In this document: positions 17,333 through 24,441 of the stretch, in pieces | How the letters are laid out: each line of letters opens with the position of its first letter | How positions within the stretch are numbered: position 1 is the stretch's first letter | DNA from: Flavobacteriales bacterium UBA7690 | GTDB lineage: Bacteria > Bacteroidota > Bacteroidia > Flavobacteriales_F > PHOS-HE28 | Assembly (NCBI GenBank): GCA_002482775.1 | Contig: DLGQ01000013.1 | Location: 101,254 to 161,816 of the forward strand | DNA length: 60,563 bases | Direction: 5' to 3' | Notes under the pieces: generated by a model | Seen by the model: the letters and a program-made list of their open reading frames with translations, nothing else | Told to the model about the DNA's origin: nothing | Databases searched by the model: none | Translations under genes and position numbers: made by a program

Positions 17333-18519
17333 CGGATCAGTCGTCTCAGTTCGTGAAGTTCGTTGCTCAGGTCCAATAGGTCCTTTTCGCTCAAGCGCTT
17401 GGCATTCTCGCGTCGTGCGATGGCGTTCAACCGGTCGGTCATTTCCTGTTTTTCCAGACCGGTTTTCGTAGCCAAGTGGTCGATGGTGGCACTGTCGTAC
17501 TGGAAGGTGCGCAGGTAGGCCCGTTGGCGCACATCTTCCTTGAAATGCGCGATCATCTTGTTGGCCAGATCGGCGTGATCGCCCTTGTGCCAGTACAACC
17601 GACCGATCGTGTGCATCAGGTCCCGCGTGGAGTTGCGTGGCGGCGATACTATCGGGATAGCGCGCTGTTGACGCCGGGCGAAAACGATCATGTACAGCAC
17701 CACCAGTGTTAGCGCCAGGAACCAGGCCCAGCGCAACGGCGTTTGGGAGAGGATGTAGCGTAGCGGTGTCCGCGCTTCCATACGGCCCACTTTGTAGGCT
17801 TCGTCCCAGACCACGGGCAAGCGTGGTAGAGCGCTGAACGCACCGGCAATGAAGGTGGCGTTCTTGTCCTTCAGCAAATGGTAATTCGTCAACGCCATGG
17901 GGGCACTGCACAGCACGATGCGTCCGTTGCCCCACGAACATTCCAGAAGGACCGGATGGGCGCTGCCGTCCACCGCAAGTGAACGTGTCCGCGCCGTATC
18001 GTAGCGGGTGAAATAGGCGCCGGGGAATCCACGTGCATAGCGGAACACACCTTGCGCTATACGTGGATCCCCCGTAAAGCGGATGTCCGAGATCGTATCG
18101 AATTCGCTCCAGCGCTTGGCGTTCATGTCCAACTTCAAACTATCCGCCAACGCACCACCGATGAATTCCGCTGCGATGAAGGCATGATCACCCCATTCCA
18201 CCAGTTCCAACAGCCGTTCGGTGCTGATGATGTCCGGTGTGAAGGAGGAGTTGATGAACACGTGGTTCACCGGAGCATCCAACACGTCCTCGATGTAGCG
18301 TTCGCGGCCAACGCTGTATAGCGGGTCGCTCACCGAGCGTACTTCGGGGAAAAGATCCGGCAGTCGTTGATACAGCAGTTCCGCACCAAAAGGCTTCCGA
18401 TGGAACCGCGAATAGGACGGGCTCCAGTCCGTGGGTTTGGGCACCATGGCCTCCATCACGGAGAGCGCGAGGATCAACAGACCCAAGCCCCAGAGTATGC
18501 GTTTCTCGAAGCGCGTCAT
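17329..18519 (-). CDS. DUF4350 domain membrane protein
   Basis: 396 residues. One N-terminal transmembrane helix (about 8-25), an exported domain with the DUF4350 pattern (SYSRFHRKPFGAELLYQRLPDLFP near the N-terminus, then HVFINSSFTPDIIS and GNGRIVLCSAPMALTN), a second helix around 270-290 (AWFLALTLVVLYMIVFARR), and a cytoplasmic tail with HTIGRLYWHKGDHADLANKMI. The fold of the exported part is thought to be glutamine-amidotransferase-like; no activity is known. Both ends overlap neighbours by four bases, so it is translationally coupled within the MoxR operon. Confidence 0.85.
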   Translation of the reverse strand: MTRFEKRILWGLGLLILALSVMEAMVPKPTDWSPSYSRFHRKPFGAELLYQRLPDLFPEVRSVSDPLYSVGRERYIEDVLDAPVNHVFINSSFTPDIISTERLLELVEWGDHAFIAAEFIGGALADSLKLDMNAKRWSEFDTISDIRFTGDPRIAQGVFRYARGFPGAYFTRYDTARTRSLAVDGSAHPVLLECSWGNGRIVLCSAPMALTNYHLLKDKNATFIAGAFSALPRLPVVWDEAYKVGRMEARTPLRYILSQTPLRWAWFLALTLVVLYMIVFARRQQRAIPIVSPPRNSTRDLMHTIGRLYWHKGDHADLANKMIAHFKEDVRQRAYLRTFQYDSATIDHLATKTGLEKQEMTDRLNAIARRENAKRLSEKDLLDLSNELHELRRLIR

Positions 18520-19214
18520 CCCACGGAGGTGGTCTCGAATTCAACGAAAGGGCGGCGCAGTTCGGCGTACTTGTCGGCATGGACATCACCATGGCCATAC
18601 CACACCCATTGGAAGATCAACGCCACATGGGTGAAGCGTGCGCGCAAGGCACCGTCCTTGATCTGCGCCATGTAGTCGCGGTCCGTATGGTCGGGGCTCC
18701 AATGCAGTACTCCTTGATCCACCAGTTTCCGCAGGACGAGCAAATAGTGCAAGCGGATAGCACGGCGCAGATCACCTTTGCTTTCAGCCTCACGGATCAA
18801 CGCGGCCAAGTCCATCTCGCGGATATCCTCGTCCACGGCGATCACTTCGGCCAACGAACGTGGAGCACCGTAGAACACGCGTCGAAGGCCACCACGGCTC
18901 AGCATCACCAAAGCGAAGATGAGCAGGACGGCAACGAGCAGGTACAGGAGGTTCTCGGTGATGAAATTCCCTGCACCCGTGCCCAATAGATCGCGGAGGA
19001 ATTCGGCCAACCATTCTTTGAAGCGCTCCCACGGCGAAGGAAGCCTGCGCAGATCGCGGTCGTAATCCAGGGCAGGATCGGCTTTCAACTGATCGATGGC
19101 GGCTTCATCGAAGTTCCGGAGAACGACCGTCTCCTGTGGTGGAACAAGGCTATCCTGTTGGGCATGCACCAACGGCACACCCAGCAAGAACAGGAGAAGC
19201 CACCACCAACGCAT
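18516..19214 (-). CDS. DUF4129 domain membrane protein
   Basis: 232 residues: signal peptide (MRWWWLLLFLLGVPLVHAQ), a periplasmic segment rich in acidic residues and prolines (DYDRDLRRLPSPWERFKEWLAEF), one transmembrane helix (about 92-112, NLLYLLVAVLLIFALVM) and a cytoplasmic C-terminal domain with IRLHYLLVLRKLVDQGVLHWSPDHTDRDY, the DUF4129 core. Proteins of this type are regularly encoded next to MoxR/DUF58/DUF4350 and are assumed to be part of the same membrane complex. The stop overlaps the DUF4350 start; the gene upstream ends four bases before this ATG. Confidence 0.85.
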   Translation of the reverse strand: MRWWWLLLFLLGVPLVHAQQDSLVPPQETVVLRNFDEAAIDQLKADPALDYDRDLRRLPSPWERFKEWLAEFLRDLLGTGAGNFITENLLYLLVAVLLIFALVMLSRGGLRRVFYGAPRSLAEVIAVDEDIREMDLAALIREAESKGDLRRAIRLHYLLVLRKLVDQGVLHWSPDHTDRDYMAQIKDGALRARFTHVALIFQWVWYGHGDVHADKYAELRRPFVEFETTSVG

Positions 19215-19218
19215 GCCT

Positions 19219-20112
19219 TCAGGCCTTGTCGAACGCTTCCATCCGTTGGCGCAGGCTGTGGCCTTCTTTCTCTTCGACCAGCGTGAAGTATTTCAGTGCC
19301 AGTGCGACAGAAACGATGGGGTAGGTGAGCATCGTTACCGCCATCTGCAAGGCCGTGGTAAGTGCAGTGTAGATGGCCATCCAGACCGGCAACTCAGGCT
19401 GGATCCCACTTTCGATGGCGCCGAACGTGCTGTTCATCGTCACTACCATGGAAACGATTGTGAACGGTGCCATCAGAATACCCGTGATGAAGGAATGGAT
19501 GATGCCGATGATGATGATCAGACCAAGCGTCTCCCAGAAACGGTCGCGCACCAAGTTGTTGCTACGCCCCATGGAACCCGTTACACCGGTTCGTTCTATC
19601 GCATGTGCCACCATGGTAAGCCCCAGCACCGTCATGGCGAAAAAGCCAGGAAGGAAACAGAGCATGAAACCAACACCGACCAATAGACTGCACAGGAAAC
19701 CGATGCCAGCGTAGGATCCCAGTTGGCTGGAGACCCGTTTCCAGAGATCACCTGGTGTGATACCGAAGTGTTCGCCGAGATGGTAGGCTCGGATGTATTC
19801 GTACGTTACAGCTACGACCAACAGGAAAGCCGCGATGAGCAGGATGTATCCGAGGACCATGGGCAACCACTGGTTCAACATGCCCTTCACCATCCAGGTT
19901 GGATCGTTCACGGAATCGCCGAAACTGAGTGACTGGATATCGCCCATGGTCTTGCCGATGAAGAAACCGGCGATGACAGCCGGTGGAATGCAGATCACCG
20001 CCAGCGCCCGGAACAATGGTCGCCACTCTTGGCGCAGGAAAGTGAACGTAGTGCTGATGATCTGCCCGAAATCACGGACCTGGCTCAGCTGCACGGGGGC
20101 GGCGTTCTGCAT
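19219..20112 (-). CDS. Multi-pass membrane protein of the MoxR operon
   Basis: 297 residues with about six transmembrane helices: FLRQEWRPLFRALAVICIPPAVIAGFF, MVLGYILLIAAFLLVVAVTYEYI, IGFLCSLLVGVGFMLCF, LGLIIIIGIIHSFITGI and two more near the end. The N-terminal RDFGQIISTTFTFLRQEW resembles the membrane domain found in glycerophosphodiester phosphodiesterase-related and DUF4013-like proteins, without a catalytic domain. Similar genes occur between SpoIIM and DUF4129 genes in Bacteroidota. Its ATG lies inside the last 41 bases of the SpoIIM-like gene, in another frame. Function unknown; a scaffold role is an inference. Confidence 0.75.
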   Translation of the reverse strand: MQNAAPVQLSQVRDFGQIISTTFTFLRQEWRPLFRALAVICIPPAVIAGFFIGKTMGDIQSLSFGDSVNDPTWMVKGMLNQWLPMVLGYILLIAAFLLVVAVTYEYIRAYHLGEHFGITPGDLWKRVSSQLGSYAGIGFLCSLLVGVGFMLCFLPGFFAMTVLGLTMVAHAIERTGVTGSMGRSNNLVRDRFWETLGLIIIIGIIHSFITGILMAPFTIVSMVVTMNSTFGAIESGIQPELPVWMAIYTALTTALQMAVTMLTYPIVSVALALKYFTLVEEKEGHSLRQRMEAFDKA

Positions 20113-21049
20113 GGTAAGGAAGTATGATGAAGTAGTAAACGATGAAGGCGAAAGAGCACAGGATGATGGCCAGTGAAGCCCACCACGGGATGGTCAATGC
20201 ATGGCGTGTGACGAACGATTCCAAGAACCCGGCGGTGATGAAGACCGGTACCAAGCCGATGACGACCTTCAACCCGAGCCGGGCGCCGTGCCGGAAACTC
20301 TCCACGCGCGTGTAGGTTCCGGGGAACAACATGCCGTTGCCCAGCACGAAACCGGCTGCACCGGCAATGATGATGGCGCTGATCTCCAATGTGCCATGGA
20401 CCCAGATCGTCAGTAGGCTTTCGCGCAGCACACCGTGTTGGTGGAAGAAATACTGGAAGGCCCCCACCATGATGCCGTTGTAGAGCAGCAACAAGCCTGT
20501 GCCGAAGGAGGCGAACAGGCCCGCCGCGAAACACAGCAGCGCCACCCGCACGTTGTTGATGGTGATGCCAAGGAACATCACGCTTTCATCGTGCCCGCCG
20601 TACACCGCCATGGGTTCGCCCTTGCGGATGTTCTCCAAGGTCATGTCCACATAACCGTCGCCGAGTATCAACCGCACGAAGGTCTCGTCGTGCGCTGCAC
20701 TGAGCGCACCGATCAGCATGGCTACCCCGAAAACCACGAATGACAGCAGCAACTGTGTGCGCGTGGCGGCCATGGCCAGTGGCACTTCTTCTTTCCAGAA
20801 AGTGAGGAAACGTCCGCGTGGCGTGCGTTGGTTGCGGTAGATGTGTTGGTGCAACCGCGAGGCCAACCCGTTCAGGTAGGTGGGGATGTTGCTCTTCGGG
20901 TAGAACGTGCGGGCGTAGGAGAGGTCGTCGTTCAGTTCGATGTACAAACTACTGGCTTCGTCGCCACTGAGGCCGTCCAGTCCTTGCAGCACGTGCTCCA
21001 ACCGTTGCCATTTGGCTTGGTTGCGTTGGATGAAGGCGGCCTCGCGCAT
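20072..21049 (-). CDS. SpoIIM (stage II sporulation protein M)-like membrane protein
   Basis: 325 residues. A soluble helical N-terminus (about 1-95; MREAAFIQRNQAKWQRLEHVL) precedes five or six transmembrane helices. The family hallmark is the run IWVHGTLEISAIIIAGAAGF with an upstream NGIMVGAFQYFFHQHG. The name comes from a Bacillus peptidoglycan-remodelling partner, but in non-sporulating bacteria it is a standard member of RDD/MoxR/DUF58 neighbourhoods. This is the first gene of the minus-strand operon and is divergent from the RDD gene, with 81 bases between the two starts. Confidence 0.88.
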   Translation of the reverse strand: MREAAFIQRNQAKWQRLEHVLQGLDGLSGDEASSLYIELNDDLSYARTFYPKSNIPTYLNGLASRLHQHIYRNQRTPRGRFLTFWKEEVPLAMAATRTQLLLSFVVFGVAMLIGALSAAHDETFVRLILGDGYVDMTLENIRKGEPMAVYGGHDESVMFLGITINNVRVALLCFAAGLFASFGTGLLLLYNGIMVGAFQYFFHQHGVLRESLLTIWVHGTLEISAIIIAGAAGFVLGNGMLFPGTYTRVESFRHGARLGLKVVIGLVPVFITAGFLESFVTRHALTIPWWASLAIILCSFAFIVYYFIILPYHAERRPRAAEPGP

Positions 21050-21130
21050 GTTCGGTCAAACATAACGCGTGCATCCGGACCGGCTCTTCCCCGTGCAGGT
21101 GGATCGGTCCCGCACGCGTATTTTTCCGCC

Positions 21131-21868
21131 ATGCAGACCCTCGGGATAGAGACCGCCCAGAACGTGATGGTGCAGCACGAGGTGGCCAGTGTGGGCGACC
21201 GCATCGTTGCTGCCCTGTTGGACAACCTGATCCTGTGGGCGTGGATCTTCCTGCTGTTCATCACCGGGGTGCTCACTGCTGGAATGGATGGAGATGGGGT
21301 AGCTATCGCGATCATGGTGGCGCTGGCCTTGCTTCCATACATGTTCTACGACCTGGTGTGCGAGATAACCATGGACGGGCAGAGCATCGGCAAACGCGCA
21401 CGCAAGATCCGGGTGGTGAGGGTGGATGGCGGGCAGCCGCGGATCGGCCAATACCTGTTGCGCTGGGTGCTTCGCCCGATCGACTCGTTCTACTACCTCG
21501 GACTCGTGGTCATCCTCATCAACGGGAAAGGCCAGCGGTTGGGGGATATCGCGGCAGGCACCGCCGTTGTCTCGCTGAAACAACGTCTACGCCTGCAAGA
21601 CACCTTGATGACCACCGTGGCGGCTGACCATCAGGTACGTTTCCCGGAGGCTATCCGCCTAAGCGATGCACAAGCCGCGCTGATCAAGGAACTGTTGAAC
21701 AACACCAAAGTGGGCAACCGTGCGGAGTTGATGCGCCAGATGGCCGAGCGCGTGAGCATGGTGATCGGCACCATGGACATAGGCCCTTCGCCTGAGCAAT
21801 TCCTGCGCATCGTGCTGAATGACTACGTGTACCTCACCAGTCGCGCAGGGCAGCCTACCACCCGGTGA
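21131..21868 (+). CDS. RDD family membrane protein
   Basis: 245 residues from the ATG at 21131. The RDD signature is present: VGDRIVAALLDNLILWAWIF in the first helix (Arg, Asp, Asp), then MDGQSIGKRARKIRVV and LLRWVLRPIDSFYYLG. Three transmembrane helices are followed by a 100-residue hydrophilic C-terminus with a FPEAIRLSDAQAALIKELL helix. RDD proteins are commonly linked to SpoIIM/MoxR clusters; some RDD proteins have been proposed to take part in transport. A TATTTTTC box ends six bases before the ATG, so the transcript may be leaderless. It overlaps the next convergent gene by 14 bases. Confidence 0.88.
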   Translation: MQTLGIETAQNVMVQHEVASVGDRIVAALLDNLILWAWIFLLFITGVLTAGMDGDGVAIAIMVALALLPYMFYDLVCEITMDGQSIGKRARKIRVVRVDGGQPRIGQYLLRWVLRPIDSFYYLGLVVILINGKGQRLGDIAAGTAVVSLKQRLRLQDTLMTTVAADHQVRFPEAIRLSDAQAALIKELLNNTKVGNRAELMRQMAERVSMVIGTMDIGPSPEQFLRIVLNDYVYLTSRAGQPTTR

Positions 21869-22610
21869 CCAGCAGCCTACGCGCCGCGTTGATCCCACAT
21901 TTCTGGTACTTGTCGTAAGCCGCTGCCGCGCGTTCGCGAATACTGGCATCGGTCTCTCGCGCTACCCAGCCGTTCAGCGCAGCTTTCAACGTGTAGGCTT
22001 CGGGAGCCATCAGCCCGGTGGTCCAGACCAAGGGGGAAGCGCCGGTCTTCTGCAGGTGCGGAGCGAAGAAACGCTTGCTGATGCATGCCAGGATGATGGT
22101 GCGGCGGGCGGCATCGTCCTTCGCAGGGAACTCCTTCTCGAGGGCGAAGTCCATCAGTCCATCGTGCCCTACATATCCGACAAGCTGTGCACCACCGCCA
22201 GCGTTGATCATGGTGCCGTTCACCGCGATACGCTCCGGACCGGCTCCACTGGAATAGCGTAGAAGGTCCTCCGTGGCTTCCCGGATGTTGCGACCGTCGT
22301 AGGCATCGGCCACCAAGTAAACCGCGCTGTCGCGGTGTTTCCAGATCACGCGGTCCAGGATGTGGGCCGCAGTGGGTTTCGTGGAAGGCACTTGGATCCA
22401 TTCCTCCGAGCGATTGAAATGTGTCTTCACGCCATAGCCACAGCCCCAGTAGAGATTGGTGCTCGGCTTCTGGCCGTTGCCGATGCCTTCGGGCACTTTC
22501 ACGATGCCTTGGTACTGGTTGTCGCACAACGCTACCACCACATGCGCCACACGCGGTTGGGCAACGAGCGGGGTAGCCGAAAGGAACAGCAGTGGAAGAA
22601 GGATGCGCAT
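21855..22610 (-). CDS. Exported protein, possibly a clan CD (caspase/gingipain-like) fold
   Basis: 251 residues with a clear signal peptide (MRILLPLLFLSATPLVAQ). I do not recognise the family. The core contains VGYVGHDG followed about 35 residues later by TIILACISKRFF, which matches the order and flanking pattern of clan CD peptidases (hydrophobic run, His-Gly, then hydrophobic run, Ala-Cys). The upstream YLVADAYDGRNIREATEDLL also looks like an alternating Rossmann-type strand and helix. Four other cysteines are present. A peptidase role is inference from this pattern; a non-enzymatic relative is equally possible. Convergent with the RDD gene. Confidence 0.55.
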   Translation of the reverse strand: MRILLPLLFLSATPLVAQPRVAHVVVALCDNQYQGIVKVPEGIGNGQKPSTNLYWGCGYGVKTHFNRSEEWIQVPSTKPTAAHILDRVIWKHRDSAVYLVADAYDGRNIREATEDLLRYSSGAGPERIAVNGTMINAGGGAQLVGYVGHDGLMDFALEKEFPAKDDAARRTIILACISKRFFAPHLQKTGASPLVWTTGLMAPEAYTLKAALNGWVARETDASIRERAAAAYDKYQKCGINAARRLLVTGW

Positions 22611-22686
22611 GGTTAAGGAATGATGAGTCCTTGGAGAAGTAACGCTGTATCGATCTGGCTCAGCGTGTGCGCCGCGGAGTAGAACG

Positions 22687-22717
22687 AAGAAAGCCGCCCT
22701 TTGCGGACGGCTTCCTC
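22687..22717 (-). terminator. Intrinsic terminator after the LolA-like gene
   Basis: Hairpin with stem AAGCCGcCC / GGaCGGCTT (one mismatch, loop TTTGC) in the 136-base gap, 30 bases past the LolA stop. The minus-strand exit reads through TTTCTTCG, giving a T-rich tail. Confidence 0.6.
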
Positions 22718-22746
22718 TTGTTGGCAGACCCGGAGGTCTGGATGGA

Positions 22747-23397
22747 TCAGCGCATGTCGTTCACTTCCACGCCGGGGAACTTGGTCTTGTCGAAAGCGAA
22801 GAGCGCATCGGCCAGTTCGGGGTTCGCGGTGAACTTCTTGAGGATGTAGGTCACTTGGTTGCCATCCTTGTACAGCACTTGGATGCTCTTGGGCTCCACC
22901 TTGGCCTTGTCCACGGAGATGATCACCGTGTGGAAGGCTTTCTTGCTCGGATCCAGGGGGAACAGTTTGATCGTTTGTACCATGACACCGGCTGCATCGG
23001 CCTTCTCTTCCACAAAAGCGCTCTTGTAGCCCTTCTCGTACTGGGAGAACAACTTGCTGGGGTCCAGTTCCTGGTCCATTTCGGAGGGATCGCTCAGGTT
23101 CACCTCGTTGCTTTCCTTGTTGTAGGTGTACATCGTGGTGCCATCGTTGATGATGGTGTTCTTGTCCAGCACCAACCGGAACTTCTTGCCCTTCACCTTC
23201 ATGGTGCCTTCCTGTTTCACGTCCAGCTTGTCCTTGGTGTTCTGCAAGCGGCTGCTGAAATCAGCCTCGAAGCTGGTCCACGCCTTGGCCTTGGTCACCA
23301 ACTTGTCCACGATGGCTTTGCTGCGGGCATCGTCCTGGGCATGAACGCCAAGTGCGAGTGCAACGGAACAAACGGTAAGCAGAAGGGTCCTTTTCAT
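22747..23397 (-). CDS. LolA-like outer-membrane lipoprotein carrier
   Basis: 216 residues. Signal peptide (MKRTLLLTVCSVALALGVHAQ), then the LolA fold: an initial helix (SKAIVDKLVTKAKAWTSFEADFS) followed by alternating strands (EGTMKVKGKKFRLVLDKNTIINDG, TMYTYNKESNEVNLSD) and a C-terminal VTYILKKFTANPELADALFAFD. LolA ferries lipoproteins across the periplasm to the outer membrane. In this phylum most LolA-like proteins have not been tested, and some may serve other lipids. The gene is preceded by a near-consensus promoter whose -7 box ends five bases before the ATG. Confidence 0.85.
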   Translation of the reverse strand: MKRTLLLTVCSVALALGVHAQDDARSKAIVDKLVTKAKAWTSFEADFSSRLQNTKDKLDVKQEGTMKVKGKKFRLVLDKNTIINDGTTMYTYNKESNEVNLSDPSEMDQELDPSKLFSQYEKGYKSAFVEEKADAAGVMVQTIKLFPLDPSKKAFHTVIISVDKAKVEPKSIQVLYKDGNQVTYILKKFTANPELADALFAFDKTKFPGVEVNDMR

Positions 23398-23402
23398 GGG
23401 TG

Positions 23403-23430
23403 CAAAACTAGTGCGACCGACCTAGGCAAA
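23403..23430 (-). promoter_or_regulatory. Promoter of the LolA-like gene
   Basis: Minus strand: TTTG (23430-23427), 16 bases, TAGTTTTG (23410-23403), a near-perfect Bacteroidota promoter. Only CACCC separates the box from the ATG, implying a transcript that starts at or next to the start codon. Confidence 0.65.
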
Positions 23431-23528
23431 GGGTGTGCCAAGCGGCTGAAGAACATGGTGAGAAGTGCTCATGTGCGGTATATGGCCAGGTCCACATGGT
23501 CCAATCTTCGCATGTTCACACGGGAGCG

Positions 23529-24056
23529 CTACTTGTTCCAGTTCGGGTGCGCTTTCGCGAAGGCTTTGAACTTCTTGCCGCCGATCATGGTACCCCGGCA
23601 CTTCTTGGAGCCGCAGCGGCAAGCCCAGGTCTTCAGCAATTTGGCCGTGTAGGGCACATCGAACTCGAACCCGTAGTCGTAGGTGATCTCTTCGCCGGGC
23701 TTGATGGCGCGCAGGGCTTCGATGATCACGCGGTCCTTTTTGGGGTCCGGGTTCTTCTTCTTCTCGCTGTGGATGAACGCGATGGCGTTCGGCTCGCAGC
23801 TGGTATTGATCCACCGGGCCACGGTACCGCGCACATTGGCATCCAGGATGTACTCGTCGTTCAACGTGAAAAGGAAGGTGTGACCACTCGTCACATCACC
23901 GTGGTACTGTTCGTCGGCCTCGGCATGGGTCATCAGCCGACCTTGGTATTCCACAATGCCTTCTCCTTTGCGGATCGGGGCTATGGCTACTACGCCGTTG
24001 CCATGGATGGGCGAACGGCGCTTCTTGATCTTGAGGGGAGTAGGGACCTTTGTCAT
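23529..24056 (-). CDS. SET domain protein (lysine methyltransferase-like)
   Basis: 175 residues from the ATG at 24056. The SET core is complete: RRSPIHGNGVVAIAPIRKGEGIVEYQG at the N-terminus, RWINTSCEPNA (the NHSCxPN equivalent), GEEITYDYGFEFD, and a post-SET-like WACRCGSKKCRGTMIGG whose cysteines could bind zinc. SET enzymes transfer methyl groups from S-adenosylmethionine to lysine side chains. Bacterial members are sporadic and their targets mostly unknown; a ribosomal or DNA-binding protein is possible. Single gene, not obviously linked in operon with its neighbours. Confidence 0.88.
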   Translation of the reverse strand: MTKVPTPLKIKKRRSPIHGNGVVAIAPIRKGEGIVEYQGRLMTHAEADEQYHGDVTSGHTFLFTLNDEYILDANVRGTVARWINTSCEPNAIAFIHSEKKKNPDPKKDRVIIEALRAIKPGEEITYDYGFEFDVPYTAKLLKTWACRCGSKKCRGTMIGGKKFKAFAKAHPNWNK

Positions 24057-24205
24057 GATTCGGGCCGCGAAGATGGTGATCCGGAGCGATGTTCTGTACA
24101 CGGATCCCATCGATCCGATAACTGACCAGCATCTTCAGACCCAGTAACAACCAACGACCACAGAATTCTCAGAAAAGGCAGATGGTAGGAAGCTTTTCCG
24201 TGCAA

Positions 24206-24379
24206 CACATGAAGCAGTGCAAGTAAGGCCGTTAGGTTGCTCATCTGTGCCATCTGTGGAAACCACATGAAGCAGTTCGAGTGAGGCCGTTAGGCCGCTC
24301 ATCTGCGAGATCTGCGCAAACCACATGAAGCAGTTCAAGTAAAGCCATTAGGCCGCCCATCCGTGCCATCTGTGGACAT
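24206..24379. repeat. Three tandem copies of a 58-bp repeat
   Basis: Units begin CACATGAAGCAG at 24206, 24264 and 24322, exactly 58 bases apart; the third unit loses about five bases at its end. Each unit contains ATGAAGCAG followed by a stop after two further codons, a GGCC-GTTA-GGCC-like palindrome, and an internal direct repeat (CATCTGTG, CATCTGTGG). The copies differ at roughly a tenth to a fifth of positions, so they are not recent. They occupy most of the 385-base gap between the SET and Gate-domain genes; I see no gene or clear terminator in the rest of that gap (24057-24205 and 24380-24441). Confidence 0.85.
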
Positions 24380-24441
24380 GAACACCCAGAAGCAAGACCA
24401 AGCCGCCATTCGCGATCGCCAGGCCATCAGCAGCGAAACCC

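Noticed and set aside
16313..17941. Longer MoxR protein starting inside the DUF4350 gene
   Set aside because: The extra 200 residues come from an alternative frame of DUF4350 and have no MoxR similarity; the ATGA junction at 17332 gives a normal-length protein.
24206..24379. CRISPR array
   Set aside because: Units are directly adjacent with no unique spacers, and no cas genes occur nearby; it is a simple tandem repeat.
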